A stretch of 64,000 nt of DNA, taken from contig NZ_JARGNB010000001.1 in assembly GCF_030167915.1 (NCBI RefSeq), positions 806,001 to 870,000 on the forward strand, in the 5' to 3' direction. Position numbers and translations under genes: made by a program. Shown here piece by piece: positions 1 through 8,530 of this stretch. This stretch comes from Aquabacterium humicola (GTDB lineage: Bacteria > Pseudomonadota > Gammaproteobacteria > Burkholderiales > Burkholderiaceae_C). The notes under the pieces are model-generated. The model saw nothing but the letters and a program-made list of their open reading frames with translations. It made no database searches and was not told the DNA's origin. Within the stretch, counting starts at the first letter, position 1; the number at the start of each line of letters is the position of its first letter.

Positions 1-330
1 AGATCTGGCGCGGCAGCCTGGAAGCGGTGCCGCGCACGCAGGAAGAGGCGGCCCTGTGCCTGGCGCTGACCTGGCGCCAGCGGCTCGCGCACGTGATCCT
101 GCCGCAGGCCATGAAGATCGCCACGCCGCCGACGGTCGGCTTCATGGTGCAGATCGTCAAGAACACCTCGCTGGCGTCGGCGATCGGCTTCGTCGAGGTG
201 GTGCGCGCGGGGCAGATGATCAACAACGCGAGCTTCCGCCCCTTCGTCGTCTTCACGCTGATCGCCGCGCTGTACTTCACGCTGTGTTATCCGCTGTCGG
301 CCTGGAGCCGGCGGCTCGAGAGGCGCTTCG

Positions 331-347
<17 letters not shown>
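1..347 (+). CDS. Amino-acid-type ABC transporter permease, C-terminal part (5' truncated by window edge)
   Basis: The reading frame is open from the window edge (first full codon at base 3) to a TGA at 345-347, so only about the last 114 residues are present. It has the EAA-type cytoplasmic loop region (EAALCLALTWRQRLAHVILPQ) that contacts the ATPase, then two hydrophobic segments, as in HisM/GlnP-family permeases of polar amino acid importers. It overlaps the ATPase gene by 17 bases, so translation is probably coupled. The family normally carries polar amino acids, but the neighbouring sugar-acid enzymes suggest the real substrate may be a sugar acid or a related compound; that is inference. 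Confidence 0.85.
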
Positions 348-1059
<712 letters not shown>

Positions 1060-1099
1060 ACGACGGCTGCCCGACCCCACCTCAGCCAAGGAGACTTCG

Positions 1100-1861
1100 A
1101 TGATCCGCCGATCCACCGTGCTCAAGGGTTCGCTCGTGCTCGCCACCATCGTCGCGATGGGCAGCGCGCAGGCCGACCTGCTCGACGACGTCAAGGCCGC
1201 GAAGAAGATCCGCATCGCCATCGACCTCGGCGTGCCGCCCTACGGCATGACCGACGGGCAGATGAACCCCACCGGCTCCGACGTCGAGACCGCGCGCCTG
1301 CTGGCGCGGGACCTCGGCGTCGAGCTCGAGATCGTGCAGACCACCGGCGCCAACCGCATCCCGTTCCTGCAGACGGGCAAGGCCGACCTGGTGATCTCGT
1401 CGCTCTCGGTCACGCCCGAGCGCGAGAAGGTCATCGACTTCTCGGTACCGTACGCCCAGATCCAGTCGGTCGTCGCCGGCCCGAAGACGGTCGCGCTCAA
1501 GGGCTTCGATGACCTGGCCGGCAAGCGCATGGCCACCACCCGCGGCACCACGAACGACAAGCTGGCGACCGAAGGCGCGAAAGGCGCGCAGATCGTGCGC
1601 TTCGACGACGACGCGACGCTGATCACCGCCGTCGCCAGCGGCCAGGTGGAGATCGCCGCCACCTCGCCGGCGCTGATCAAGGCCATCCGCGACAGCGCGC
1701 CGCAGCGGGACATCGAGGTCAAGTTCGTGATGAAGAGCTTCCCGCTCGGCATCGGGCTGCGCAAGGGCGAGGCGCGCCTGCAGCGCTGGGTCAACGACTG
1801 GATCCAGGCCAACACCGCCAACGGCCAGCTGGCGGCGATCCATCGCCGCTTCCACGGTTGA
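1100..1861 (+). CDS. Periplasmic substrate-binding protein of amino-acid-type ABC importer (SBP_bac_3)
   Basis: A 253-residue family-3 solute-binding protein. The ATG at 1100 is chosen because AAGGAG sits at 1088-1093 and a Sec signal peptide follows directly (positive start, hydrophobic core, cleavage near AQA-D at about residue 25). The mature part has typical features: KIRIAIDLGVPPYG near the start, SSLSVTPEREKVIDFSVPY in the first lobe and LAGKRMATTRGTTND where the lobes cross. It captures a small polar ligand for the permease/ATPase pair upstream. A zinc alcohol dehydrogenase starts 10 bases after the stop. Ligand identity cannot be read from sequence; a sugar acid such as L-galactonate is a reasonable guess from context. 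Confidence 0.9.
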   Translation: MIRRSTVLKGSLVLATIVAMGSAQADLLDDVKAAKKIRIAIDLGVPPYGMTDGQMNPTGSDVETARLLARDLGVELEIVQTTGANRIPFLQTGKADLVISSLSVTPEREKVIDFSVPYAQIQSVVAGPKTVALKGFDDLAGKRMATTRGTTNDKLATEGAKGAQIVRFDDDATLITAVASGQVEIAATSPALIKAIRDSAPQRDIEVKFVMKSFPLGIGLRKGEARLQRWVNDWIQANTANGQLAAIHRRFHG

Positions 1862-1871
1862 GGGCCGCGCG

Positions 1872-2879
1872 GTGCTGGCGATCGTCTGCGATCAGCCCGG
1901 CCGGCTGCGGGCCGAGGAACGCCCGCTGCCGGTGCCCGCGGCGGGCGACGTGCTGCTGCGCGTGCGGCGCGTCGGCGTGTGCGGCACCGACCTGCACATC
2001 TACGCCGGCCGCCAGCCCTACCTGCAGTACCCGCGCGTGATGGGGCACGAGCTGTCGGCGACGGTCGCCGGCGCGCCGCGCGGCAGCACGCTGGCCGAAG
2101 GCGACGCGGTCTACGTGATGCCCTACCTGTCCTGCGGCCGCTGCGTGGCCTGCCGCCAGCAGCGCAGCAACTGCTGCGTGCAGCTGCAGGTGCTGGGCGT
2201 GCATCGCGACGGGGCCTTCGCCGAGTACCTGTGCGTGCCCGAGCCCTTCGTGCACCGCGCCGAGGGCCTGTCGCTGGACCAGGCCGCGATGATCGAGTTC
2301 CTCGCCATCGGCGCGCATGCCGTGCGGCGCGCGCAGGTGCGCGAAGGCCAGCGCGTGCTGGTGGTCGGGGCCGGCCCGATCGGCATGGGCGCGGTGCTGT
2401 TCGCGCGGCTGCGCGGCGCGAGCGTGGTGGCGATGGACGCGCGCGCCGACCGGCTCGCGCTGTGCCGGCAGCAGCTCGGCGCGCAGGCCGGCGTGATGCT
2501 CAGCGCCGGCGATGTGGACGAGCTCGCCGCGCTGACCGCGCACGAGTTCTTCGACGTCGTCTTCGACGCCACCGGCAGCCCCGCCGCGATGGAGCGCGGC
2601 TTCGGCTTCGTCGCCCATGGCGGCAGCTACGTGCTGATCTCGGTGGTGTCGGCCGACATCCGGTTCAACGACCCCGAGTTCCACAAGCGCGAGACCACGC
2701 TGCTGGGCAGCCGCAATGCAACGGCCGAGGACTTCGCGACCGTCGTGCAGGCGCTGCGCGCGGGCCAGGTGCCGGCCGGGCTCGCGACCCATCGCCTCGC
2801 GCTGGCCGAGCTGCCTGAACGCTTCGACGCGCTGCTCGACCCGGCAGCCGGCGTCGTCAAGGCCCTCGTCGAATGTTGA
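1872..2879 (+). CDS. lgoD: Zinc-dependent L-galactonate 5-dehydrogenase-like alcohol dehydrogenase (LgoD/YjjN type), copy 1
   Basis: A 335-residue medium-chain dehydrogenase with a GTG start. The catalytic zinc ligands are recognisable as Cys37 (VGVCGTD), His59-Glu60 (GHE) and a later Glu in MIEFLAIG. The structural-zinc Cys cluster is in YLSCGRCVACRQQRSNCC, and the NAD(P)-binding GAGPIGMGA follows. The C-terminal signature DPEFHKRETTLLGSRNAT closely matches what I recall of E. coli YjjN/LgoD, which oxidises L-galactonate to D-tagaturonate. A paralogue sits at 5531-6541 on the other strand. It directly follows an ABC importer, suggesting that the imported compound is its substrate or a precursor. 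An L-idonate- or L-fuconate-type activity is the main alternative. Confidence 0.8.
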   Translation: MLAIVCDQPGRLRAEERPLPVPAAGDVLLRVRRVGVCGTDLHIYAGRQPYLQYPRVMGHELSATVAGAPRGSTLAEGDAVYVMPYLSCGRCVACRQQRSNCCVQLQVLGVHRDGAFAEYLCVPEPFVHRAEGLSLDQAAMIEFLAIGAHAVRRAQVREGQRVLVVGAGPIGMGAVLFARLRGASVVAMDARADRLALCRQQLGAQAGVMLSAGDVDELAALTAHEFFDVVFDATGSPAAMERGFGFVAHGGSYVLISVVSADIRFNDPEFHKRETTLLGSRNATAEDFATVVQALRAGQVPAGLATHRLALAELPERFDALLDPAAGVVKALVEC

Positions 2880-2983
2880 CGAGCGCCTGCCCTCACCCGT
2901 CGCGGCGGTCTGGTGCTCGAGGCGCCGCCGAAGACGCGTTTCTCTCGAGCAAGACCCGATCGAGCCGACAAGGAGACAGACAG

Positions 2984-4009
2984 ATGAACGCAATCATGCG
3001 ACGCGGCTTCGCCCGCGCGGCCGCTGCGGCGGCCCTGCTGGGACTGGCCTGGACCTGCGGCGCGCGCGCCGCCGACGACGCGCCCGACGCCGCGCTGCGC
3101 GCGGCGGTGGAACAGGCCGAACAGAGCGCGCCACCTGGGCGGCGGCCCATCATCGACACCCACATCCACTTCTGGCAGGTCACGCGGCCCGGCGGCGTGC
3201 CCTGGCCGACGCCGGCGGAAGGGCCGATCTTCCGCGACGTGCTGCCGGCGGAGTACGCGGCGATCGCCCACGCCAGCGGCGTCGTCAGGGCCGGCATCGT
3301 CGAGGCGAGCGGCATCGTCGAGGACAACCAGTGGATCCTGGACCTGGTCCGCAACGACCGCTTCTATTCGTTCTTCGTCGGCAACCTGGAGATCGGCGCA
3401 CCGACCTTCGCCGCCGACCTGGCCCGCTTCGCGCGCGATCCGCGCTTCGTCGGCATCCGCGGCTACCTGACCGGCCCGGCCGAAGGCATCACGCTGAGCC
3501 CCGCGCAGCTGACCAGCCTGCGCGACCTGGCCCGGCGCGGCATGACGCTGGACATCATCAGCCGCGGCAGCAAGAACCCGAAGGACCAGGTGCAGGCGCT
3601 GTGCACGGCGGTGCCCGAGCTGCGCATCATCATCGACCACCTCGGCGGCGCGAAGGGACCGCCGCCGGTCGACCCGACCTGGGAGCTGGAGATCCGCCGC
3701 CTCGCCGACGTGTGCCCGAAGCTGTCCATGAAGTTCTCGTCGTTCTACGACATGTACGCACCGGGCGACGTGATCTTCGCCTCGCCGACCGACCTGGCGT
3801 CCTACAAGGCGCACTTCGACGTGCTGATGAGCGCCTTCGGCGCCGACCGCCTGATCTGGGCCAGCAACTGGCCGGTGATCACGCTGCACGGCAGCTTCGA
3901 GGCGCAGATCGCGATCGCCGAGGAGTACCTTGCGCCCTTTGGCACCAAGGTGCGCGACAAGGTGATGTACAGGAACGCGCTCGGCTTCTACCGCCGGCAC
4001 GGCCGCTAG
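2984..4009 (+). CDS. Secreted TIM-barrel amidohydrolase (COG3618 lactonase-like) with Asn at the usual catalytic Asp
   Basis: The chosen start has AAGGAG at 2970-2975 and an N-terminal export signal (arginines, hydrophobic core, cleavage near ARA-A at about residue 25), giving 341 residues. Amidohydrolase_2 hallmarks are present: HIHFW for the HxH metal site, IIDHLGG on a later strand, and a final motif ASNWPV. In the cytoplasmic relative at 6569-7513 the last motif is GSDWPV; here the Asp is Asn. Asn-containing subgroups exist in this family, so it may still be active with altered chemistry. A periplasmic sugar-lactone hydrolase is a plausible role given the LgoD gene before it. The 104-base gap upstream suggests separate translation initiation. 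Confidence 0.75.
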   Translation: MNAIMRRGFARAAAAAALLGLAWTCGARAADDAPDAALRAAVEQAEQSAPPGRRPIIDTHIHFWQVTRPGGVPWPTPAEGPIFRDVLPAEYAAIAHASGVVRAGIVEASGIVEDNQWILDLVRNDRFYSFFVGNLEIGAPTFAADLARFARDPRFVGIRGYLTGPAEGITLSPAQLTSLRDLARRGMTLDIISRGSKNPKDQVQALCTAVPELRIIIDHLGGAKGPPPVDPTWELEIRRLADVCPKLSMKFSSFYDMYAPGDVIFASPTDLASYKAHFDVLMSAFGADRLIWASNWPVITLHGSFEAQIAIAEEYLAPFGTKVRDKVMYRNALGFYRRHGR

Positions 4010-4039
4010 CGGCTGAATGGCGCGGCCCACCGCGGGGGC

Positions 4040-4369
4040 TCAGTCGACATGGAAGACGCGTTCCATCATCGCCCAGTGCTCGCCGGCGCGGCGGCTGGGC
4101 AGCGGGCGCTGGCAGGGGCTGCAGAAGGTCCACCAGCGCCGGGTGTCGGGATCGGCCGCGAGGGCGGCCATGTCGCCCTCGAAGTCGCTGCCGTGGTACT
4201 CCCAGTAGCCGAACAGCAGGTTCTCGGGCTCGCGCAGGAAGATGCTGTAGTTGCGCACATGCGACGCGGCCAGCCGCGCCAGCACCGCCGGCCAGACGGC
4301 GGCGTGCAGCCGCTTGTACTCGGCGATGCGCTCCGGCGCGATGCCAATGACCATGCCCATGCGTTGCAT
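4040..4369 (-). CDS. L-rhamnose mutarotase family protein (probable L-fucose/L-galactose mutarotase)
   Basis: A 109-residue protein of the COG3254/RhaM family, which interconverts alpha and beta anomers of deoxysugars. Typical features are the YKRLHAAVWP segment with its conserved His, FGYWEY in the middle and the aromatic RRWWTF/WAMMERVFHVD tail. It is the last gene of the - strand operon that also encodes an aldose dehydrogenase, a lactonase and LgoD. COG3254 members in Xanthomonas-type oxidative fucose pathways act on L-fucose; because no rhamnose-specific gene is nearby, an L-fucose/L-galactose role is more likely here than L-rhamnose. The gene converges on the secreted amidohydrolase with a 30-base gap. 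Confidence 0.85.
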   Translation of the reverse strand: MQRMGMVIGIAPERIAEYKRLHAAVWPAVLARLAASHVRNYSIFLREPENLLFGYWEYHGSDFEGDMAALAADPDTRRWWTFCSPCQRPLPSRRAGEHWAMMERVFHVD

Positions 4370-4388
4370 GCAGGCGCTCTGATCTCGT

Positions 4389-5516
4389 TCAGGCGCCCAT
4401 CGCCGCGACCAGGCGCGGCTGCGCGAGCGCGGGCACGAGCGATTGCGCCAGTTCGATGCAGGGCTGGAGGCGGCGCGCCTTCTTCTGCGCGTGGTTCTGC
4501 GCGATGTCGGCCAGGCGGTGGGCCAGGAACGGGTTGAGCAGGCGGTCGCGCAGCTCGGTCACGTAGGCGCGCGCGCCAGGACCGTCGCCCAGGGCATCGA
4601 ACACCGGCAGCACCTCCGCGTCCCACGCGGCCTCCAGCAGGTCGCGCAGCACGGGGGTCTGCATCGCCTGCAGCACCGTCATGTCGACCGGATGGCCTTG
4701 CGTCATCCATGCCTCGGCCAGCAGCGTGTGGCCCAGGTTCAGCAGGAAGAGCTTGCGGCGCTCGAAGGTCGCCAGGTCATCGGTGAGCACGATCGCCGGA
4801 TGGCGGCAGGGCGGCTGCAGCCGCGGCTGCTGTTCGATGGCCCACAGCGCATAGGGCTCGGTCATCGCGCCCACCGGCTCCAGCGCCTGCGACACGATGC
4901 GGTCGACGAGCGAGTTGGCCCACACCGGCTGCCGCTGCAGCCAGTCGACGAAGGCCGCAGGGCACGCCCACGCGCGCGCGAGCGTGGCGACGATCTCGCG
5001 CAGGGTCTCGCCATTGCGCGACACCAGCTCGCAGGGCAGCAGCGTCAGCTCGGCGCCGGGCCGGGCGCGCCAGCGCTCGTGCAGCAGCACCAGCAGCTTC
5101 GCCGGAAACGACGCCGGCGCCGCCGCCTCGTCGGCCAGTTGGTGCGCGCCGTCGCTCGCATCGAGCTGCCAGCCCTGGTCGGCCGTGTTCGAGACGATCA
5201 CCTGCACCGGGCCGCGCAGGCGCGCGCGCAGCAGCGGCCAGTGCACGCGCGCATCCAGCGCCTCGCGCACCGCGCGGCCGGTCTCGTGCCGCTCGACCGG
5301 CACGCCGCCCTCGAGCCCGCGCACGATCACCGGGTACCCCTCGGCGCGCGCCAGCGCCTGCATGCGCGCGATCGCGGCCGGCTGGCCGCTGGACTGCACG
5401 ACGGTGATGCCGCCGAGCGCGTCGCCGCGTTCGGCCGCCTGCGAGACGAACAGGTCGACATGGGCCTGCAGGAAGCGGCCGGTGCCGAACTGCAGGATCG
5501 GGGGCTCGGGCGTCAT
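4389..5516 (-). CDS. Mannitol dehydrogenase/tagaturonate reductase family oxidoreductase (UxaB-like, short)
   Basis: A 375-residue polyol-specific long-chain dehydrogenase. The nucleotide-binding start is LQFGTGRFLQAH at residues 8-19; NSLVDRIV is at about 201-208; the catalytic triad region is K255, N260 and H263 (FERRKLFLLNLGH). E. coli UxaB is about 480 residues, so this is a short form. The ATG at 5516 has GGAGGT just upstream, preferred over the in-frame GTG at 5537 that overlaps the next gene. In this operon it follows LgoD, whose product D-tagaturonate is the UxaB substrate, so D-tagaturonate to D-altronate is the inferred step. Fructuronate or another keto-sugar acid cannot be excluded. 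Confidence 0.75.
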   Translation of the reverse strand: MTPEPPILQFGTGRFLQAHVDLFVSQAAERGDALGGITVVQSSGQPAAIARMQALARAEGYPVIVRGLEGGVPVERHETGRAVREALDARVHWPLLRARLRGPVQVIVSNTADQGWQLDASDGAHQLADEAAAPASFPAKLLVLLHERWRARPGAELTLLPCELVSRNGETLREIVATLARAWACPAAFVDWLQRQPVWANSLVDRIVSQALEPVGAMTEPYALWAIEQQPRLQPPCRHPAIVLTDDLATFERRKLFLLNLGHTLLAEAWMTQGHPVDMTVLQAMQTPVLRDLLEAAWDAEVLPVFDALGDGPGARAYVTELRDRLLNPFLAHRLADIAQNHAQKKARRLQPCIELAQSLVPALAQPRLVAAMGA

Positions 5517-5530
5517 GGCCACCTCCGGTG

Positions 5531-6541
5531 TCAGCACTCCACCAGCGCCTTGATCACGCCCTCGGCCGGGTCGAGCAGACGCGCGAAGTCCGTGGGCAGA
5601 TTATTCAGCGCCAGCCGGTGCGTGGCCAGCGCGCGATCGGGCACGTGGCCGGCGCGCATCGCCGCGGCCACGGTCTCGAAGTCGTCCAGCGTCGCGTTGC
5701 GGCTGGACAGCAGCGTCGCCTCGCGCTTGTGGAACTCGGGGTCGGAGAAGCGGATCTCGCCCTGCACGATCGAGACCAGCACATAACGCCCGGCATGAGC
5801 GACGAAGCGGAAGCCACGCTCCATCGCCTGCGCGTTGCCGGTGGCATCGAACACCGCGTCGAAGAACTCGCCGCCGGTCAGCCGCGCGAGCTCGGCTTCG
5901 TCGCCCTCGCCCAAGGCCACGGTGGCGGCCACACCGACCTCGCGCTGCGCGAAGTCCAGGCGGTCGCGCCGGCCGTCGAGCGCCATGACCTCGGCGCCGC
6001 GCAGCCGCGCGAAGATCATCGCCGACAGGCCGATCGGACCGGCGCCGACCACCAGCACGCGCTCGCCCGCGCGCACGTCCGCGCGCCGGACGGCGTGCGC
6101 ACCGATGGCCAGGAACTCGAGCATCGCCGCCTGGTCCAGCGTCAGGCCCTCGGCCTTGTGCACCGCCTGGCGCGGCAGGCTCAGGAACTCGGTGAAGGCG
6201 CCGTCGCGGTGCACGCCCAGCACCTGGATGCGCACGCAGCAGTTCGTCCTGCCCTGGCGGCAGGCGATGCACTGGCCGCAGGACAGGTAGGGCATCACGT
6301 ACACCGTGTCGCCGGGCGCGAGCCCGCTGCCCGCATCGGCCTGCTCGACGACGCCGGACAGTTCATGCCCCATCACCCGCGGATAGCTCAGGTAGGGCTG
6401 GTGGCCGGTGAAGATGTGCAGGTCGGTGCCGCAGACGCCGACGCGCCGCACACGCAGCAGCACTTCACCGGGCGCGCGCGACGGGCGTTCGCGTTGCTGG
6501 GCGAGCAAGGTGCGTGGGGACTCGCAGATGACGGTGAGCAT
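5531..6541 (-). CDS. lgoD: Zinc-dependent L-galactonate 5-dehydrogenase-like alcohol dehydrogenase (LgoD/YjjN type), copy 2
   Basis: A 336-residue medium-chain dehydrogenase, paralogous to the gene at 1872-2879 (shared long stretches include RVRRVGVCGTDLHI and GVHRDGAF). The catalytic zinc site is Cys37 and His59-Glu60, the structural site is in LSCGQCIACRQGRTNCC, and the Rossmann motif is GAGPIGLSA. FSDPEFHKREATLLSSRNAT near the C terminus matches recalled LgoD/YjjN. Start chosen at ATG 6541; a TTG six codons upstream is possible but less likely. Its place between a lactonase and a UxaB-like gene is what an L-galactonate to D-tagaturonate enzyme would need. Confidence 0.82.
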   Translation of the reverse strand: MLTVICESPRTLLAQQRERPSRAPGEVLLRVRRVGVCGTDLHIFTGHQPYLSYPRVMGHELSGVVEQADAGSGLAPGDTVYVMPYLSCGQCIACRQGRTNCCVRIQVLGVHRDGAFTEFLSLPRQAVHKAEGLTLDQAAMLEFLAIGAHAVRRADVRAGERVLVVGAGPIGLSAMIFARLRGAEVMALDGRRDRLDFAQREVGVAATVALGEGDEAELARLTGGEFFDAVFDATGNAQAMERGFRFVAHAGRYVLVSIVQGEIRFSDPEFHKREATLLSSRNATLDDFETVAAAMRAGHVPDRALATHRLALNNLPTDFARLLDPAEGVIKALVEC

Positions 6542-6568
6542 GAGTGGCAGGGGAATCAAGGGTGGGGC

Positions 6569-7513
6569 TCAGGGCTCAGGGCCCGGGGCCGGCCCGGCCG
6601 GCGCAGCGGCGTGCGGGCGGCGGCCGGAGCCCGGGTGGCCGGTGAGCCGGTAGACGCGCTGAGCATGGCCGCCGAACAGCGCCGCGCGCTGCTCGTCGGT
6701 GGGTGCCGGCGCGAGGGTGGACAGCAGCGCCTGGCACATGTCGAGCCAGGCGCCGTAGTCGGCCGCCAGGCGCAGCACCGGCCAGTCGCTGCCCCACAGC
6801 AGCCGCGTGGGGCCGAACAAGGTCCACAGCGCCTGCACATAAGGCTGCAGCGCCTGCGCGCTGGCGTGCGGGCCGGCCTCGGTCAGCAGGCCGGAGACCT
6901 TGCAGTGCACGTTCGGCCGCGCGGCGAGCGGCGCGAGCGCAGCGCGCCACGGCTCGATCTGCCCGCGGGCGATCGGCGGCTTGGCGCCATGGTCGATGAC
7001 GATGGTGAGCCCGGGGTGGCGCGCGGCGAAGGTCTCGAGCGCGCCGAGATGGCGCGTGAGGACCAGCGCGTCGAAGACCAGCCCGTGCGCGCGCATCGCG
7101 CGCACCGCGGGATCGACGGCCGCGTCGGCGATCCAGGCATCGTCGTCCAGGTCCTGCAGCATCGGGCGCAGGCCCTTGAGCTTCGGATGCGCGGCGAGCG
7201 CGGCGATGCGCTGTGGCGCGTCCGGCGCCTTCATGTCCGCCCAGCCGACGACGCCGAGGATGAAGTCGTGGCGCTCGGCCAGGCCGAGCAGCTGCCGCGT
7301 CTCCTGCTCGCTGGGCAGCGACTGCACGACCACGGTGCCGTCGATGCCGGCGGCGCGGCGCAGCGGCTCGAAGTCCGCGGGCGTGAAGTCGCGGTGGATC
7401 GCCGCGAGCTCGGGCGGCGGCCACGCGCAGCCTCCCGAGTCGCTTGCGCGCTCGGCCAGCAGCCAGAAGTGCTGGTGCGCGTCGATGCGCGGGGTGCGCG
7501 GAACAGGGCTCAT
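6569..7513 (-). CDS. Cytoplasmic amidohydrolase-fold sugar lactonase (L-fucono/L-galactono-lactonase type)
   Basis: A 314-residue COG3618 amidohydrolase without a signal peptide. Metal-site motifs are DAHQHFW close to the N terminus, VIDHGAKPP in the second half and WGSDWPVL with the catalytic Asp. The C-terminal ~20 residues are Pro/Ala-rich and probably disordered. The ATG at 7513 overlaps the stop of the aldo-keto reductase as ATGA, implying coupled translation. In fucose oxidation the dehydrogenase product is a lactone opened by this family, so the order dehydrogenase then lactonase supports the call. The sequence alone does not distinguish L-fuconolactone from L-galactonolactone; both may be substrates. 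Confidence 0.82.
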   Translation of the reverse strand: MSPVPRTPRIDAHQHFWLLAERASDSGGCAWPPPELAAIHRDFTPADFEPLRRAAGIDGTVVVQSLPSEQETRQLLGLAERHDFILGVVGWADMKAPDAPQRIAALAAHPKLKGLRPMLQDLDDDAWIADAAVDPAVRAMRAHGLVFDALVLTRHLGALETFAARHPGLTIVIDHGAKPPIARGQIEPWRAALAPLAARPNVHCKVSGLLTEAGPHASAQALQPYVQALWTLFGPTRLLWGSDWPVLRLAADYGAWLDMCQALLSTLAPAPTDEQRAALFGGHAQRVYRLTGHPGSGRRPHAAAPAGPAPGPEP

Positions 7514-8523
7514 CGCTCGTCCCCGGGGCACGGCGCGGCCTCGGCCACGAGCCCTCGCGATCGCAGTGCCGTCCACAGTGCGGCGGGTATCGGCTGCTCG
7601 AACCAGGCGAGGTTCTGCGCCACCTGCCGAGCATCGCGCATGCCGGCGACGCAGGACGCGACCGCCGCATGCGCCAGCGGGAACTGCAGCGCCGCCGCCG
7701 GCAGCGGCACGTCGAACTCGCCGCAGGTGCGGCGCAGCGCGTCGGCGCGCGCCAGCAGCGCCGGCGGCGCATCGGCGTAGTCGAACTTGCCGTTGCCGGC
7801 GAGCAGGCCGGAGTTGAACGGCCCGCCGACGATGATCGCCGTGCCGCGCCGCGCGCACTCATCCAGCAGCCGCAGCGCGCCCTGCTCCAGCAGCGTGTAG
7901 CGGCCCGCGAGCAGCACGCAGTCGAGCTGCGCCTCCTGCAGGCTGTCGTGCACCACGGCGGCCTCGTTCACGCCCAGGCCGAAGGCGGCGATGCGGCCCT
8001 CGCGCCGCAGGGTCTCCAGGGCGCGGAAGCCGCCGCCGCGCGTCAAGGCCTGCCAGTGCGCGGCATGCGCGTCGCCGTGGGTCAGGCGGCCGATGTCGTG
8101 CACCAGCAGGATGTCGATGCGTGCCAGGCCCAGGCGCTGCAGGCTGTCCTCGAACGAGCGCATCACCGCGTCGTAGCCGTAGTCGAAGTGCGGCCGGAAC
8201 GGCAGCGGCCGTGCCCAGCCGTTGTCCATCGCCGGCACGCCGGCATCGGCCCGCATCAGCCGGCCCACCTTGGTGCTGAGCACGAAGGACTCGCGCGGCC
8301 TGTCGCGCAGGAAGCGGCCGACACGGTGCTCGCTCGCGGTGTAGCCATAGTACGGCGCGGTGTCGAAGCAGCGCAGGCCGGCGTCCCAGGCGGCTTGCAG
8401 CACGGCCTGGGCCTGCGCGTCCGACGCGGGCTCGTACAAGCCCGCCAGCGGAGCGCAGCCGAGGCCGAAGCGGGTCAGCTGCAGGCGGCCGTCGGCCACT
8501 GCACGCAGGTCGCTGACGTTCAC
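7510..8523 (-). CDS. Aldo/keto reductase, L-fucose/L-galactose (D-threo-aldose) 1-dehydrogenase type
   Basis: A 337-residue aldo-keto reductase. The catalytic tetrad is visible as D54 and Y59 (FDTAPYYGY), K85 (STKVG) and H142 (LLVHDI). The FDTAPYYGYTASEHRVG start and the PLPFRPHFDYGYDAVMRS region resemble D-threo-aldose dehydrogenases, which oxidise L-fucose and L-galactose at C1 with NAD(P). The gene is 8 bases from the binding-protein stop and overlaps the lactonase start by 4 bases. It would produce the aldonolactone that the next gene product hydrolyses. Pyridoxal dehydrogenases belong to the same family, but the context argues against that function. Confidence 0.85.
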   Translation of the reverse strand: MNVSDLRAVADGRLQLTRFGLGCAPLAGLYEPASDAQAQAVLQAAWDAGLRCFDTAPYYGYTASEHRVGRFLRDRPRESFVLSTKVGRLMRADAGVPAMDNGWARPLPFRPHFDYGYDAVMRSFEDSLQRLGLARIDILLVHDIGRLTHGDAHAAHWQALTRGGGFRALETLRREGRIAAFGLGVNEAAVVHDSLQEAQLDCVLLAGRYTLLEQGALRLLDECARRGTAIIVGGPFNSGLLAGNGKFDYADAPPALLARADALRRTCGEFDVPLPAAALQFPLAHAAVASCVAGMRDARQVAQNLAWFEQPIPAALWTALRSRGLVAEAAPCPGDER

Positions 8524-8530
8524 AGCTTCT

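Noticed and set aside
4040-4369. Reading the mutarotase as evidence for an L-rhamnose pathway
   Set aside because: No rhamnose isomerase, kinase, aldolase or rhamnose dehydrogenase genes are near. The neighbours fit L-galactose/L-fucose, and the family is known to include fucose mutarotases.
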